The position numbers and the translations under genes are program-made. From assembly GCA_022801735.1 (NCBI GenBank), contig JAAWSW010000017.1, forward strand, positions 1 to 21,851: a DNA stretch of 21,851 nucleotides, in the 5' to 3' direction. Under the pieces are notes generated by a model that saw nothing but the letters and a program-made list of their open reading frames with translations, had not been told where the DNA came from and ran no database searches. The stretch is from Bacilli bacterium (lineage in GTDB: Bacteria > Bacillota_I > Bacilli_A > RF39 > UBA660). Positions 6,285 through 17,511 of this stretch are shown piece after piece. Position 1 is the first letter of the stretch, and each line of letters starts with the position of its first letter.

Positions 6285-7635
6285 AAAGAAAAACATTTTT
6301 AAAAAAATTAGTAAAGTAATAGATAAAAAAATAATAATGCCAATTACAAGGGTTGTAGTAAAAATTGCTAAAAGTTTTGAAAAATCAGAAAAAACATTTG
6401 AAGGATGGTTATCAAAACAAAATACCTTATTGTTTTTATCACTTATAGTTGCTATAGTAGTATTTGTAGTTATAGACCAAAAAATAATAGTCTTTACAAA
6501 TCAAACTGCTGAAGTATTAAAAGACCAAACTGTAGAAGTGACATATAATGAAGAAGCATATGTAGTTGAAGGATTACCAGAAACCGTTGATATAACATTA
6601 ATGGGAAGTAGATCAGACCTATTCATTGCCAAACAATCAACAACATCAAAAGTAACAGTTGATTTAACAGGGTTAAAAGCAGGCGCACACAGAGTTAATG
6701 TTGAATATAGTCAACCATTAAATTCAATTGAATATAGTGTTAACCCATCAATAGCAACTGTTAATATATATCCAAAAGTATCAGAAACAAAAACCCTAAC
6801 TACTGACATTTTAAATCAAGACAACTTAGATTCTAAATTAGTAATAGATAGTATTACGCCAGAATTAGACCAAGTAGTTATAAAAGGAACAGATGATAAA
6901 AACGCAGTTAATAGTTTAACAAAAGTTGCAACAGTAAAAGCCCTAGTAGATTTAGATGAATTAACAACTAAAAACGTAGGAACTACCACAATAAAAGATG
7001 TACCATTAAAAGCCTACGACAAAGATGGTCAAGGATTAGATGTAGAAATAGTTCCAGCCAAAATAAATGTAGATTTAGAAATAACTTCACCAAGTAAAGA
7101 AGTACCAATTAAAATTATTCCAAAAGGTGAAATCGGATTTGGTAAAGCAATTAGTTCTATAAACATGAGTGCTTCAAGTGCAACAGTATATGCAACAAAA
7201 GATGTATTAGAAAAACTAGAATCAATCCCATTAGAAGTAGACGTTACAGGATTAAAAGAAGATAGAGAATATAAACTTGACTTAACTAAACCTAAAGGTG
7301 TTAGATCAATGTCTCTAAATAATATAACCTTAAGATTTACTTTAGGAGATTCTACAGATAAAGATATAGATGATATCAACATAGATGTCCGTAACTTAAA
7401 TGATAAGTATAGTGTCCAAGGTGATAGCGAAAAAGATATCAAAGTAACAGTTAATGTTAAAGGTGTTAGTTCAGTATTAAACGGATTAACATCAGAAGAT
7501 ATAACAGCCTACATAGATCTAAAAGACTATGCACCTGGAACATATGAAGTACCAGTAAAAGTTGAAGGAACAGATTCAAGAGTTGCATACATATCAAAAA
7601 CTAAAAAAGTAAAAATAAGAATAGTCGAAAAATAA
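6271..7635 (+). CDS. cdaR: CdaA regulatory protein CdaR (YbbR-domain)
   Basis: The protein has 454 residues. A very basic N-terminus (MKKTKKKNIFKK) precedes one membrane helix at about 52-68. About four YbbR repeats then lie outside the membrane, at roughly 80-168, 170-270, 275-358 and 365-452. YbbR proteins bind and modulate CdaA in Firmicutes. The start codon is GTG, with GAGGAGG (6255-6261) 9 bases upstream inside the cdaA 3' end, so the two are translationally coupled. In Bacillus, Listeria and Staphylococcus glmM follows. Here a terminator follows at once and glmM is not in the window. Confidence 0.92.
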   Translation: MKKTKKKNIFKKISKVIDKKIIMPITRVVVKIAKSFEKSEKTFEGWLSKQNTLLFLSLIVAIVVFVVIDQKIIVFTNQTAEVLKDQTVEVTYNEEAYVVEGLPETVDITLMGSRSDLFIAKQSTTSKVTVDLTGLKAGAHRVNVEYSQPLNSIEYSVNPSIATVNIYPKVSETKTLTTDILNQDNLDSKLVIDSITPELDQVVIKGTDDKNAVNSLTKVATVKALVDLDELTTKNVGTTTIKDVPLKAYDKDGQGLDVEIVPAKINVDLEITSPSKEVPIKIIPKGEIGFGKAISSINMSASSATVYATKDVLEKLESIPLEVDVTGLKEDREYKLDLTKPKGVRSMSLNNITLRFTLGDSTDKDIDDINIDVRNLNDKYSVQGDSEKDIKVTVNVKGVSSVLNGLTSEDITAYIDLKDYAPGTYEVPVKVEGTDSRVAYISKTKKVKIRIVEK

Positions 7636-7657
7636 CTGTTATTAAAACAGTTTTTTT
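7634..7657 (+). terminator. Terminator of cdaA-cdaR
   Basis: AACTGTT (7634-7640) pairs with AACAGTT (7646-7652), and a T7 run covers 7651-7657. It overlaps the cdaR stop codon. Confidence 0.75.
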
Positions 7658-7658
7658 C

Positions 7659-7687
7659 TTGACAGAAACCATTAAAATAGATATTAT
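7659..7687 (+). promoter_or_regulatory. Promoter of the DUF308 gene
   Basis: Consensus TTGACA (7659-7664), a 17-base spacer and TATTAT (7682-7687). It begins two bases after the preceding terminator's T-run. Confidence 0.7.
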
Positions 7688-7711
7688 AAATATAGAGAAT
7701 AGGAGGGAATT

Positions 7712-8260
7712 ATGGAATTTTTAAAAGAAATAAAATCATCTCTACTTATTATGTCAGGTTTTTACATAATATTAGGATTAATCATGCTTTTAGCACCCAA
7801 TTTTATTAATAATTCAATTTGTTATTTAATAGGCGCAATTTGTTTAATAGTTGGAGGACTTTCAATTTATACATATGTAGCCTCTGAAGTATATGGTTCA
7901 TTAGGTGTAGCCCTACTAGTAGTCGCAGTATTATTCATTGGAATGGGATTATTTATAATTTTAAATCCAGAATTATTTTCTGCATTCATTCCAATGATAA
8001 TGGGAGTTATATTAGTAGTAGACGCCTTTGGGAAAATGCAAAGTTCAGTAAGACTAAAAAAATATCAATATACTAATTGGTGGTATGTTTTAGTAACAGC
8101 CGCTATAATCTTTGTATTTGGTATTGTATTATTATTTAATCCATTTGAATCACTATTAGTGTTAATTAGAGTATTAGGATTTTTCCTAATAGTTAATGGA
8201 TTATCTAATTTACTAACCGTAAAAAGTTATACAAAAATAGAAAAAGCTATCAAAGAATGA
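7712..8260 (+). CDS. DUF308/HdeD-like six-helix membrane protein
   Basis: The protein has 182 residues and six predicted membrane helices arranged as pairs: about 10-28, 36-55, 63-84, 87-106, 122-143 and 147-168. The GLIMLLAP, GLFIILNPE and GIVLLFNPFE segments each mark the end of a helix before a short NP/AP turn. This is the recurring pattern of the DUF308 (HdeD) family, whose biochemical role in Gram-positives is not established. AGGAGGG lies upstream of the ATG. It is a single-gene unit with its own promoter, and shares a bidirectional terminator with the convergent DUF378 gene. Family assignment is fairly secure; function is unknown. Confidence 0.8.
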   Translation: MEFLKEIKSSLLIMSGFYIILGLIMLLAPNFINNSICYLIGAICLIVGGLSIYTYVASEVYGSLGVALLVVAVLFIGMGLFIILNPELFSAFIPMIMGVILVVDAFGKMQSSVRLKKYQYTNWWYVLVTAAIIFVFGIVLLFNPFESLLVLIRVLGFFLIVNGLSNLLTVKSYTKIEKAIKE

Positions 8261-8271
8261 TAGCCTTTTTT
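8241..8271. terminator. Bidirectional terminator between DUF308 and DUF378 genes
   Basis: GCTATCA (8246-8252) pairs with TGATAGC (8258-8264), flanked by A5 on the left and T6 on the right, so it works for both convergent genes. Confidence 0.75.
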
Positions 8272-8467
8272 AATGCTCGTCAATATGGTGAAATAAAATA
8301 CCAATATTAATTAATCCTGTTATACCAACTAAGGTATAAATAATTCTAGTAAACGCACTTTCTCCAAAAAGGGTTTCCACAAGATTAAAGTCAAGTATTC
8401 CTATTAAACCCCAGTTAACTGCACCAATAATAGTAATAACTAAACATACCTTTTGTAAAATTTCCAT
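8270..8467 (-). CDS. DUF378 (YuzA-like) small membrane protein
   Basis: The protein has 65 residues with two membrane helices (about 7-25 and 41-60). The family hallmarks are visible: GAVNWGLIGI (15-24), a central FNLVETLFG, and IIYTLVGITGL (42-52). DUF378 proteins are widespread in Bacilli and of unknown function. On the minus strand an AAAGGAG site lies about 8 bases before the ATG. It converges on the DUF308 gene and diverges from the lipoprotein gene. The length is normal for the family. Confidence 0.88.
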   Translation of the reverse strand: MEILQKVCLVITIIGAVNWGLIGILDFNLVETLFGESAFTRIIYTLVGITGLINIGILFHHIDEH

Positions 8468-8522
8468 AATGTACTCCTTTCTGTTTCATTTTTATTATTA
8501 CCTAAAAAAACCATAATATTCA

Positions 8523-8551
8523 TTCATATTTAAAAAAAACATCCATATACT
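8523..8551 (+). promoter_or_regulatory. Possible promoter of the LolA/DUF4367-like lipoprotein gene
   Basis: TTCATA (8523-8528), a 17-base spacer and TATACT (8546-8551). It lies in the divergent gap after the DUF378 gene. Confidence 0.4.
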
Positions 8552-8579
8552 TAAATGAAAATTGAAAGATGGTGAAGAA

Positions 8580-9572
8580 ATGAAAAAAATATGTTTAGTA
8601 CTATGTACATGTTTATTGTTAGTTGGTTGTGGTACATATACCAGCAAAAATGCAACAAAAGATTTAGAAAAGAAGATAAATGGATTGAAAGGTTATCATA
8701 TAACAGGACAATTAGAAATAAGCAATAATGATGATGTATATAAATATGATGTTGAAGCATCATATAAAAAAGGAGATAATTTTAGAGTATCTTTAAAAAA
8801 CAAAACAAATGCCCACGAGCAAATAATCTTAAAAAATGAAGATGGTGTTTATGTTTTAACACCTTCATTAAATAAAAGTTTTAAATTCCAAAGTGATTGG
8901 CCATACAACAATTCACAAACATATTTATTACAAACATTATTAAATGACATAAAAAACGATAATAAAAAAACATTCAAAGCAAAAGGTGGAACACATATAT
9001 TTGAAACCACAGTAAACTATCCAAATAATAGTGATTTAGTAAAACAAAAAATATATTTCGATAAAAAACTAACACCTAAAAAAGTAGAAGTAATGAATAA
9101 AGACAATGATGTACTAATTAGAATGACCTTCAAAAAAGTAGATTTAAAAGCAGAATTTAAAGATAGTTATTTTGAACTAGAAGAAAATATGAAAACTGCA
9201 AAAACAGAAAATACTACCCAAACAGTAGGCAAAGTAAATGAAGATACATATCCAATGTATGTTCCAGAAAATACCAAACTTACAAATAAAGATACAGTTA
9301 ATGTAGATGGAAGTCAAAGAGTAATTATGACCTTTGAAGGCGACAATCCATTTATGTTCGTTCAACAAACTGCTGAAGTATCAGATGATCTAGCAATAGT
9401 TTCAGTATATGGTGAACCTTTCCAATTAGCCACAAGTGTAGCAGCCGTATCAGATAACATGATTAGTTGGGTTTCAAACGGAATCGAATACTATGTAGTG
9501 GCTGACAATATGAGCAGAACAGATTTAATGAGTGTAGCCAACTCAGTAACCTCAATGCCAGTAAGCAAATAA
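8580..9572 (+). CDS. LolA/DUF4367-like lipoprotein
   Basis: The protein has 330 residues from the ATG at 8580. A longer frame using a TTG at 8562 would swallow the ribosome site (GATGGTGA), and the signal peptide fits the shorter start. The signal ends in lipobox LVGC (Cys17). The first half reads like the LolA/RseB-type lipid-binding beta fold: KINGLKGYHITGQLEI, YKKGDNFRVSLKN, VYVLTPSLNKSFKF. The C-terminal part, about 220-325, matches the DUF4367 pattern with YPMYVPENTKL, a central strand set and MISWVSNGIEYYVVADNM. It is likely surface-anchored and may sense or bind a lipid or envelope component. A true Lol function is not possible without an outer membrane. No clear terminator follows. 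Confidence 0.72.
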   Translation: MKKICLVLCTCLLLVGCGTYTSKNATKDLEKKINGLKGYHITGQLEISNNDDVYKYDVEASYKKGDNFRVSLKNKTNAHEQIILKNEDGVYVLTPSLNKSFKFQSDWPYNNSQTYLLQTLLNDIKNDNKKTFKAKGGTHIFETTVNYPNNSDLVKQKIYFDKKLTPKKVEVMNKDNDVLIRMTFKKVDLKAEFKDSYFELEENMKTAKTENTTQTVGKVNEDTYPMYVPENTKLTNKDTVNVDGSQRVIMTFEGDNPFMFVQQTAEVSDDLAIVSVYGEPFQLATSVAAVSDNMISWVSNGIEYYVVADNMSRTDLMSVANSVTSMPVSK

Positions 9573-9574
9573 AC

Positions 9575-9603
9575 TTTAAATTTTTCCTTAAATGTGTTAT
9601 AAT
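9575..9603 (+). promoter_or_regulatory. Promoter of the gene at 9621
   Basis: TTTAAA (9575-9580), a 17-base spacer and TATAAT (9598-9603) preceded by TGTGT. AGGTGATAG (9611-9619) and the ATG at 9621 follow, giving a leader of only about 11 bases. Confidence 0.6.
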
Positions 9604-9620
9604 GGTAGCCAGGTGATAGT

Positions 9621-10199
9621 ATGACAAACAAAAAAAACACAGACAAAAAAGAAATTAACAAAAAATCAAAGACAAAAATTAAAAACGCACAAGAAACAAA
9701 AACAGAAACACAAACACAAAACAATGAAATGGTTAAATTATTAAAAATAGTATTAATAGTTACAGGTATTATGCTAGTGTTCTATGGTATTACATTATTA
9801 GTAACTAAAAAAAGTGAAGAAGTTTTAGAAAATAAAGAAACAAAAGAGCAAACTCAGAAGACAGAAATTCAATATAAAAATATAATGATAGGAACAATGC
9901 TAAATCATGGTGGAACATATTATGTTTTAATTGAAGAAAAAGATGACAACCGTATTACTGAATATGATTCGCTTATTACAACAATAGAATCAAGCGAAGA
10001 TGCTCCAAGAATATATAAAGCCAACTTAACTGATTCTTTCAATAAAACTTATTTAGGAAAAGAAGAAAATTATTATGTAGAAAACCTAAATGAATTTAAA
10101 GTGACAGGAACTACATTGGTAAAAGTAAAAGATGGAAGAATAGAAGTGGCAAAAGATACATACGATTCAATTAAAAACACATTAAAGGAAATTGCTTAA
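9621..10199 (+). CDS. Membrane-anchored cysteine-free protein, possibly thioredoxin-like
   Basis: The protein has 192 residues. A 37-residue Lys/Thr/Gln-rich, probably cytoplasmic N-terminus (MTNKKNTDKKEINKKSKTK onward) precedes one membrane helix at about 40-62. A Glu/Lys linker and an outside domain of about 105 residues follow. In that domain the strand TYYVLIEE, helix YDSLITTIES, strand IYKANL and the ending GTTLVKVKDGRI are in the order of a thioredoxin fold. The GTTLVKVKDG strand is at the cis-Pro strand position but without the Pro. No Cys is present, so no redox activity is expected. The fold call is inference from order and pattern only. It is a single-gene unit with its own promoter and terminator. 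Confidence 0.7.
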   Translation: MTNKKNTDKKEINKKSKTKIKNAQETKTETQTQNNEMVKLLKIVLIVTGIMLVFYGITLLVTKKSEEVLENKETKEQTQKTEIQYKNIMIGTMLNHGGTYYVLIEEKDDNRITEYDSLITTIESSEDAPRIYKANLTDSFNKTYLGKEENYYVENLNEFKVTGTTLVKVKDGRIEVAKDTYDSIKNTLKEIA

Positions 10200-10223
10200 A
10201 AAGATACACGGTATCTTTTTTTT
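10198..10223 (+). terminator. Rho-independent terminator
   Basis: AAGATAC (10201-10207), loop ACG, GTATCTT (10211-10217), then T to 10223. It overlaps the stop codon of the preceding gene. Confidence 0.8.
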
Positions 10224-10263
10224 ATTAAAAACAAAAAATAAAGAAACAAAGACTATGTATATA

Positions 10264-10272
10264 TGATATACT
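10264..10272 (+). promoter_or_regulatory. Extended -10 promoter of the S41 protease gene
   Basis: TGATATACT: TATACT (10267-10272) preceded by a TGn extension. No convincing -35 is seen. The ATG is 22 bases beyond the -10. Confidence 0.5.
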
Positions 10273-10294
10273 AAAAAAAGAAAAGGATGATAGT

Positions 10295-11587
10295 ATGGCA
10301 AGAAAGACAGAAAAAGAAACAAGAGAAAAATTACAAAAACTATCAAAAGTTATAGGTGATAAAAACGAACCAAAAAGCCAAGAAAAACCAACTAAACAAA
10401 AAAAACGAAAATATAAGTTACACTTTTCAATAACTGAAGTAGTCATATTAATGATTATCACAATGATCACAACTCTTATATTAGGAGGTACATTCACCTC
10501 AAAATTTTCTAGCAGTAATGGAGAAAAAGTAGAAAAAGAATTACAGGATTTTATAAATAACTATCAATATATAATAGATAATTATAATGGTGATATAGAT
10601 AAAGAAGAATTATTGGATGCTGCCCTTGATGGTATGCTTGAACAATTAGATCCAAATTCTATATTTATAGATTCAACTGAAAACCAAAATTTTAACATTC
10701 AATTAGAAGGAAGTTATCAAGGCCTAGGAATAGAAGTCTATAACGATAAAGATAATAACATAATTATAAACCGTGTATTTAAAAATAGTCCTGCTGATAA
10801 ACAAAACTTAAAACCTGGCGATATTATAATAGGATATAATAAAGAAAATATAGCCAAAATGAAAACTGATAAATTTGTAAAAAAAGTGGCTAATGACAAA
10901 AGTAAAAATATTGAAATAACATATTTAAGAGATGGAAAAAAATATAAAGCCAAATTAACTTTAGATAAAGTTACCTTACAATCAGTACAAAGTAAAATAT
11001 ATAATAAGGAAAATAAAAAAATAGGCTATATTAGAATAAGTATCTTTGCTAATAACACACACAAACAATTTCAAAAAGAACTTAAAGAGTTAAAAAGTAA
11101 TAAAATAAATTCATTAATTATAGATTTGCGTGACAACTCAGGAGGATATTTATATTCAGCCGAAAAAATATTATCAGAATTTTTAGATTCCAGTCATCCT
11201 ATATTCCAAATTCAAAAACAAGGAAAAACTACCAAATATTATTCCAAAGGTGAAAAAACTGAAACAATGAATATAACAGTACTTATCAATAACAATAGTG
11301 CCTCAGCATCAGAAGTAGTCGCTTCAGCCTTAAAAGAACAACTTGATGCACTTTTAATTGGCGAGAAAACTTATGGAAAAGGAACTGTTCAAGAATTGCA
11401 AAACCTCACAGATGGAAATAAATATAAACTAACAACTAAAAATTGGCTAACATCAAAAGGCACTTGGATAGATAAAAAAGGAATAGAACCAGATATAAAA
11501 GTAAGTCTATCAAAAGAATATTACAATAATATGATAGATGAAAATGATAATCAACTTCAAACCGCAATTAAAGAATTAATTAAATAA
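10295..11587 (+). CDS. S41 family C-terminal processing protease (CtpA/CtpB type)
   Basis: The protein has 430 residues. A basic cytoplasmic tail (1-43) and membrane helix (about 46-66) are followed by an N-terminal helical region with LDGMLEQLDPNSIF, and a PDZ domain at about 138-222 (GSYQGLGIEVYN, SPADKQNLKPGDIIIGYN). The serine protease core contains IDLRDNSGGY (276-285), NSASASE with catalytic Ser337, and TYGKGTVQE with catalytic Lys362. The 25-residue Ser-Lys spacing equals that of E. coli Tsp. It acts outside the membrane, trimming exposed hydrophobic C-termini. In Bacilli relatives cut cell-wall regulators or, in sporulators, SpoIVFA; the substrate here is unknown. AGGATGATAG precedes the ATG. 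It is a single-gene unit bounded by terminators. Confidence 0.93.
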   Translation: MARKTEKETREKLQKLSKVIGDKNEPKSQEKPTKQKKRKYKLHFSITEVVILMIITMITTLILGGTFTSKFSSSNGEKVEKELQDFINNYQYIIDNYNGDIDKEELLDAALDGMLEQLDPNSIFIDSTENQNFNIQLEGSYQGLGIEVYNDKDNNIIINRVFKNSPADKQNLKPGDIIIGYNKENIAKMKTDKFVKKVANDKSKNIEITYLRDGKKYKAKLTLDKVTLQSVQSKIYNKENKKIGYIRISIFANNTHKQFQKELKELKSNKINSLIIDLRDNSGGYLYSAEKILSEFLDSSHPIFQIQKQGKTTKYYSKGEKTETMNITVLINNNSASASEVVASALKEQLDALLIGEKTYGKGTVQELQNLTDGNKYKLTTKNWLTSKGTWIDKKGIEPDIKVSLSKEYYNNMIDENDNQLQTAIKELIK

Positions 11588-11620
11588 AAGAAAGTTAACA
11601 CAACAAAACTTTCTTTTTTT
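11586..11620 (+). terminator. Terminator of the S41 protease gene
   Basis: AAAGAAAGTT (11587-11596) pairs perfectly with AACTTTCTTT (11607-11616), followed by more T. Confidence 0.8.
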
Positions 11621-11632
11621 GTTAAAAACAGT

Positions 11633-11638
11633 TATAAT
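11633..11638 (+). promoter_or_regulatory. -10 box of the ntdp gene
   Basis: Perfect TATAAT, 21 bases before the ATG at 11660. No clear -35 is seen. AAGGTGTGAT (11645-11654) is the ribosome site. Confidence 0.4.
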
Positions 11639-11659
11639 TATAAAAAGGTGTGATTAGAA

Positions 11660-12196
11660 ATGAAAAAATTAGAGATAGGAGATAGGTTGCAAATACAATG
11701 CTATAAACATAATGGAAAAATACATCGTTCATGGGATGAGGCAATAGTATTAGATATTAAAGAAGACTATATTGTATTTGGAAACGAAAAAACTTTAGTG
11801 ACAGAAGCACAAGGCAACACTTGGAGAACTAAAGAACCTGCTGTGATGTACTTCTTTAAAGATAAATGGTATAACATAATAGTTCAATTAAAAAAAGAAG
11901 GTGTAACATATTATTGTAATATAGCCACTCCATTTATAATAGAAGAAGATACGATAAAATATATAGACTATGATTTAGATTTACGAATTTTCCCAAATGG
12001 AAGTTTTAAAATTTTAGATAAACAAGAATATAAATATCATAAAAAGAAAATGAAATATTCAGATGATTTAGATTTAGTAATTAATAGTTCATTATCAGAA
12101 TTAATTACAGATTATCAAAAACACATTCCGATGTTTGATAACGAAATTAATTTAGTATATGGTAAACAATATCAAGAATTGAAAAAAAATAAATAA
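11660..12196 (+). CDS. ntdp: DUF402 nucleoside tri-/diphosphate phosphatase (Ntdp/YgaC type)
   Basis: The protein has 178 residues, the family's usual length. Characteristic strings run through it: QCYKHNGKIHRSWDEA (13-28), KTLVTEAQGNTWRTKEPAV (44-62), YYCNIATPFIIEEDTIKYIDYDLDLR (from about 84) and a FPNGSFKILD to EYKYH stretch. This order matches the Staphylococcus Ntdp and Bacillus YgaC proteins, which hydrolyse nucleoside tri- and diphosphates with a divalent metal. The acidic DYDLDL cluster and the E-D-T region are the metal-binding side. It is cytoplasmic. The gene ends about 130 bases before the rRNA promoters. Its downstream 12192-12271 inverted repeat may be its terminator. Confidence 0.9.
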   Translation: MKKLEIGDRLQIQCYKHNGKIHRSWDEAIVLDIKEDYIVFGNEKTLVTEAQGNTWRTKEPAVMYFFKDKWYNIIVQLKKEGVTYYCNIATPFIIEEDTIKYIDYDLDLRIFPNGSFKILDKQEYKYHKKKMKYSDDLDLVINSSLSELITDYQKHIPMFDNEINLVYGKQYQELKKNK

Positions 12197-12271
12197 AAAA
12201 GTAATCAAAAATGAATAAGGTGCATATATTATATAGAAAGAGTTATTGATAATTCAATTGACTTTTTTATT
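12192..12271 (+). terminator. Possible long-loop terminator between ntdp and rRNA operon
   Basis: AATAAAAAAGT (12192-12202) is perfectly complementary to ACTTTTTTATT (12261-12271), separated by 58 bases. The 11-base stem is almost pure A-T and the loop is long, so activity is uncertain. Confidence 0.3.
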
Positions 12272-12299
12272 GATAAAGGGCGAAAAAACAACTTTATTT

Positions 12300-12325
12300 A
12301 AAAAAATTAAAAAAAATTAAAAAAA
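12300..12325 (+). promoter_or_regulatory. Phased A-tract UP element of rRNA promoter P1
   Basis: Three A-runs of 7, 8 and 7 bases start at 12300, 12309 and 12319, close to one helical turn apart, directly before the P1 -35. They are likely to bend DNA and bind the RNA polymerase alpha subunit. Confidence 0.6.
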
Positions 12326-12329
12326 GTTG

Positions 12330-12358
12330 TTGACTTGCCTAAAATAATTTGATATATT
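12330..12358 (+). promoter_or_regulatory. rRNA operon promoter P1
   Basis: TTGACT (12330-12335), a 17-base spacer ending ATTTGA, and TATATT (12353-12358). The transcript would open with an 8-bp hairpin, AATTTTTG/CAAAAATT (12367-12374 with 12383-12390). Confidence 0.85.
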
Positions 12359-12431
12359 AGACGAGTAATTTTTGAACGAGAGCAAAAATTGTCCTCAATT
12401 GTCAATATTTGAAAAAAAATTAAAAAAGGTA

Positions 12432-12460
12432 TTGACTTCATGAATTACATTTGATATATT
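12432..12460 (+). promoter_or_regulatory. rRNA operon promoter P2
   Basis: TTGACT (12432-12437), a 17-base spacer again ending ATTTGA, and TATATT (12455-12460), 102 bases after P1. An A/T-rich tract (12412-12427) lies before it. TACCGC/GCGGTA (12466-12471 with 12483-12488) forms a hairpin at the predicted start. Confidence 0.85.
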
Positions 12461-12492
12461 AGTTATACCGCATGAGGAAAAGGCGGTAGAAT

Positions 12493-12506
12493 GATCTTTG
12501 AAAACT
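12493..12506 (+). promoter_or_regulatory. BoxA-like antitermination site before 16S
   Basis: GATCTTTGAAAACT resembles the rRNA boxA (TGCTCTTTGAAAAC type) bound by NusB/S10. A second copy lies before 23S. Confidence 0.6.
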
Positions 12507-12540
12507 GAGCAAAATGTCAATTCAAAATTAGTTAGGACAG
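12501..12540 (+). other. 5' strand of the pre-16S processing stem
   Basis: AAAACTGAGCAAAAT (12501-12515) pairs with ATTTTGCTTAGTTTT at 14185-14199 with a single G-U pair. Pairing resumes with AAAATTAGTT against AACTGATTTT after an internal loop. This is the usual RNase III stem enclosing 16S. Confidence 0.75.
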
Positions 12541-12577
12541 ATTTTCAAATTAAAACAAAAACTGTTTAAGTTTATTT

Positions 12578-14137
<1,560 letters not shown>

Positions 14138-14370
14138 TATGGAGAAAGATTTATATTTTATTACGTACTAACTGATTTTAAACAATTTTGCTTAGTTTTG
14201 AGAGATTATTCTCTCAGATTTTGGACTTATAGTCCAGAAATAGTTCTTTGAAAACTTGATAATGTGATAGCAATGTATTTAAAAGAGCCCTAACTATTAA
14301 GTTAGAAAATCTGTCGCAATACATTGCATTAGAATATCTCATCAAATTAGGAAAAATAACAAACAAATGG
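14138..14370 (+). other. 16S-23S spacer without tRNA, with nested hairpins
   Basis: No cloverleaf or tRNA-like sequence is seen on either strand. The spacer holds the 3' strand of the 16S stem (14185-14199). It also holds hairpins GAGAG/CTCTC (14200-14215) and TGGACT/AGTCCA (14222-14227 with 14231-14236), and a boxA-like TTCTTTGAAAACT (14244-14256). The 5' strand of the 23S stem is TGAAAACTTGATAATGTGAT (14249-14268). GCAATGTATT/AATACATTGC (14270-14279 with 14318-14327) encloses CTAACT/AGTTAG (14290-14305). Confidence 0.8.
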
Positions 14371-17294
<2,924 letters not shown>

Positions 17295-17365
17295 TATAAT
17301 TTTTTCTAGGAGATATCCTTAAAATCACATTATCATGTTTTCAGAGAATTATTTCTCTATATTTT

Positions 17366-17469
17366 ATACGTAACGATAGCGAAGTGGGTACACCTGTTCC
17401 CATCCCGAACACAGAAGTTAAGCACTTCAGCGCCGAGGGTAGTGTAAGCGAGAGTAGGACGTTGCGTAT
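17366..17469 (+). rRNA. rrf: 5S ribosomal RNA, short form
   Basis: Length is about 104 nt between the pairing ends ATACGTAACG (17366-17375) and CGTTGCGTAT (17460-17469). The core GATAGCGAAGTGGG, CCTGTTCCCATCCCGAACAC, AGAAGTTAAGC and CGCCGAGGGTAGT is standard. Between GGGTAGT and GAGAGTAGGACG only GTAAGC remains, where Bacillus has about 11 more bases, so helix IV is cut short. Shortened 5S RNAs are known in Mollicutes. The ends are set by the terminal helix. Confidence 0.9.
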
Positions 17470-17476
17470 TTTTTTT

Positions 17477-17511
17477 GTCTAAATTTCTTTATTAGAGATT
17501 TAGACTTTTTT
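17477..17511 (+). terminator. rRNA operon terminator
   Basis: GTCTAAAT (17477-17484) pairs with ATTTAGAC (17498-17505), extended inside by TCT/AGA, then T6. Confidence 0.85.

Noticed and set aside
7029..7442. Minus-strand 137-codon frame inside cdaR
   Set aside because: It is a shadow of a well-supported gene, with no ribosome site and low-complexity Ser/Leu-rich sequence.
8562..8579. TTG at 8562 as lipoprotein start
   Set aside because: It places charged residues before the signal peptide and covers the ribosome site used by the ATG at 8580.
9491..9724. Minus-strand Val/Phe-rich frame over the start of the gene at 9621
   Set aside because: It is the antisense of Lys/Thr-rich coding sequence and spans a clear plus-strand promoter.
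10225..10497. Minus-strand 90-codon Phe/Ser-rich frame over the S41 protease start
   Set aside because: It is the antisense of a Lys-rich N-terminus, which commonly gives open Phe-rich frames; no SD or promoter.
12258..12290. Third rRNA promoter from TTGACT at 12258
   Set aside because: No -10-like hexamer occurs 16-18 bases downstream.
14138..14370. tRNA-Ile or tRNA-Ala in the 16S-23S spacer
   Set aside because: No acceptor, T-loop (GGTTCRA) or anticodon arm is found; the hairpins there are processing stems.
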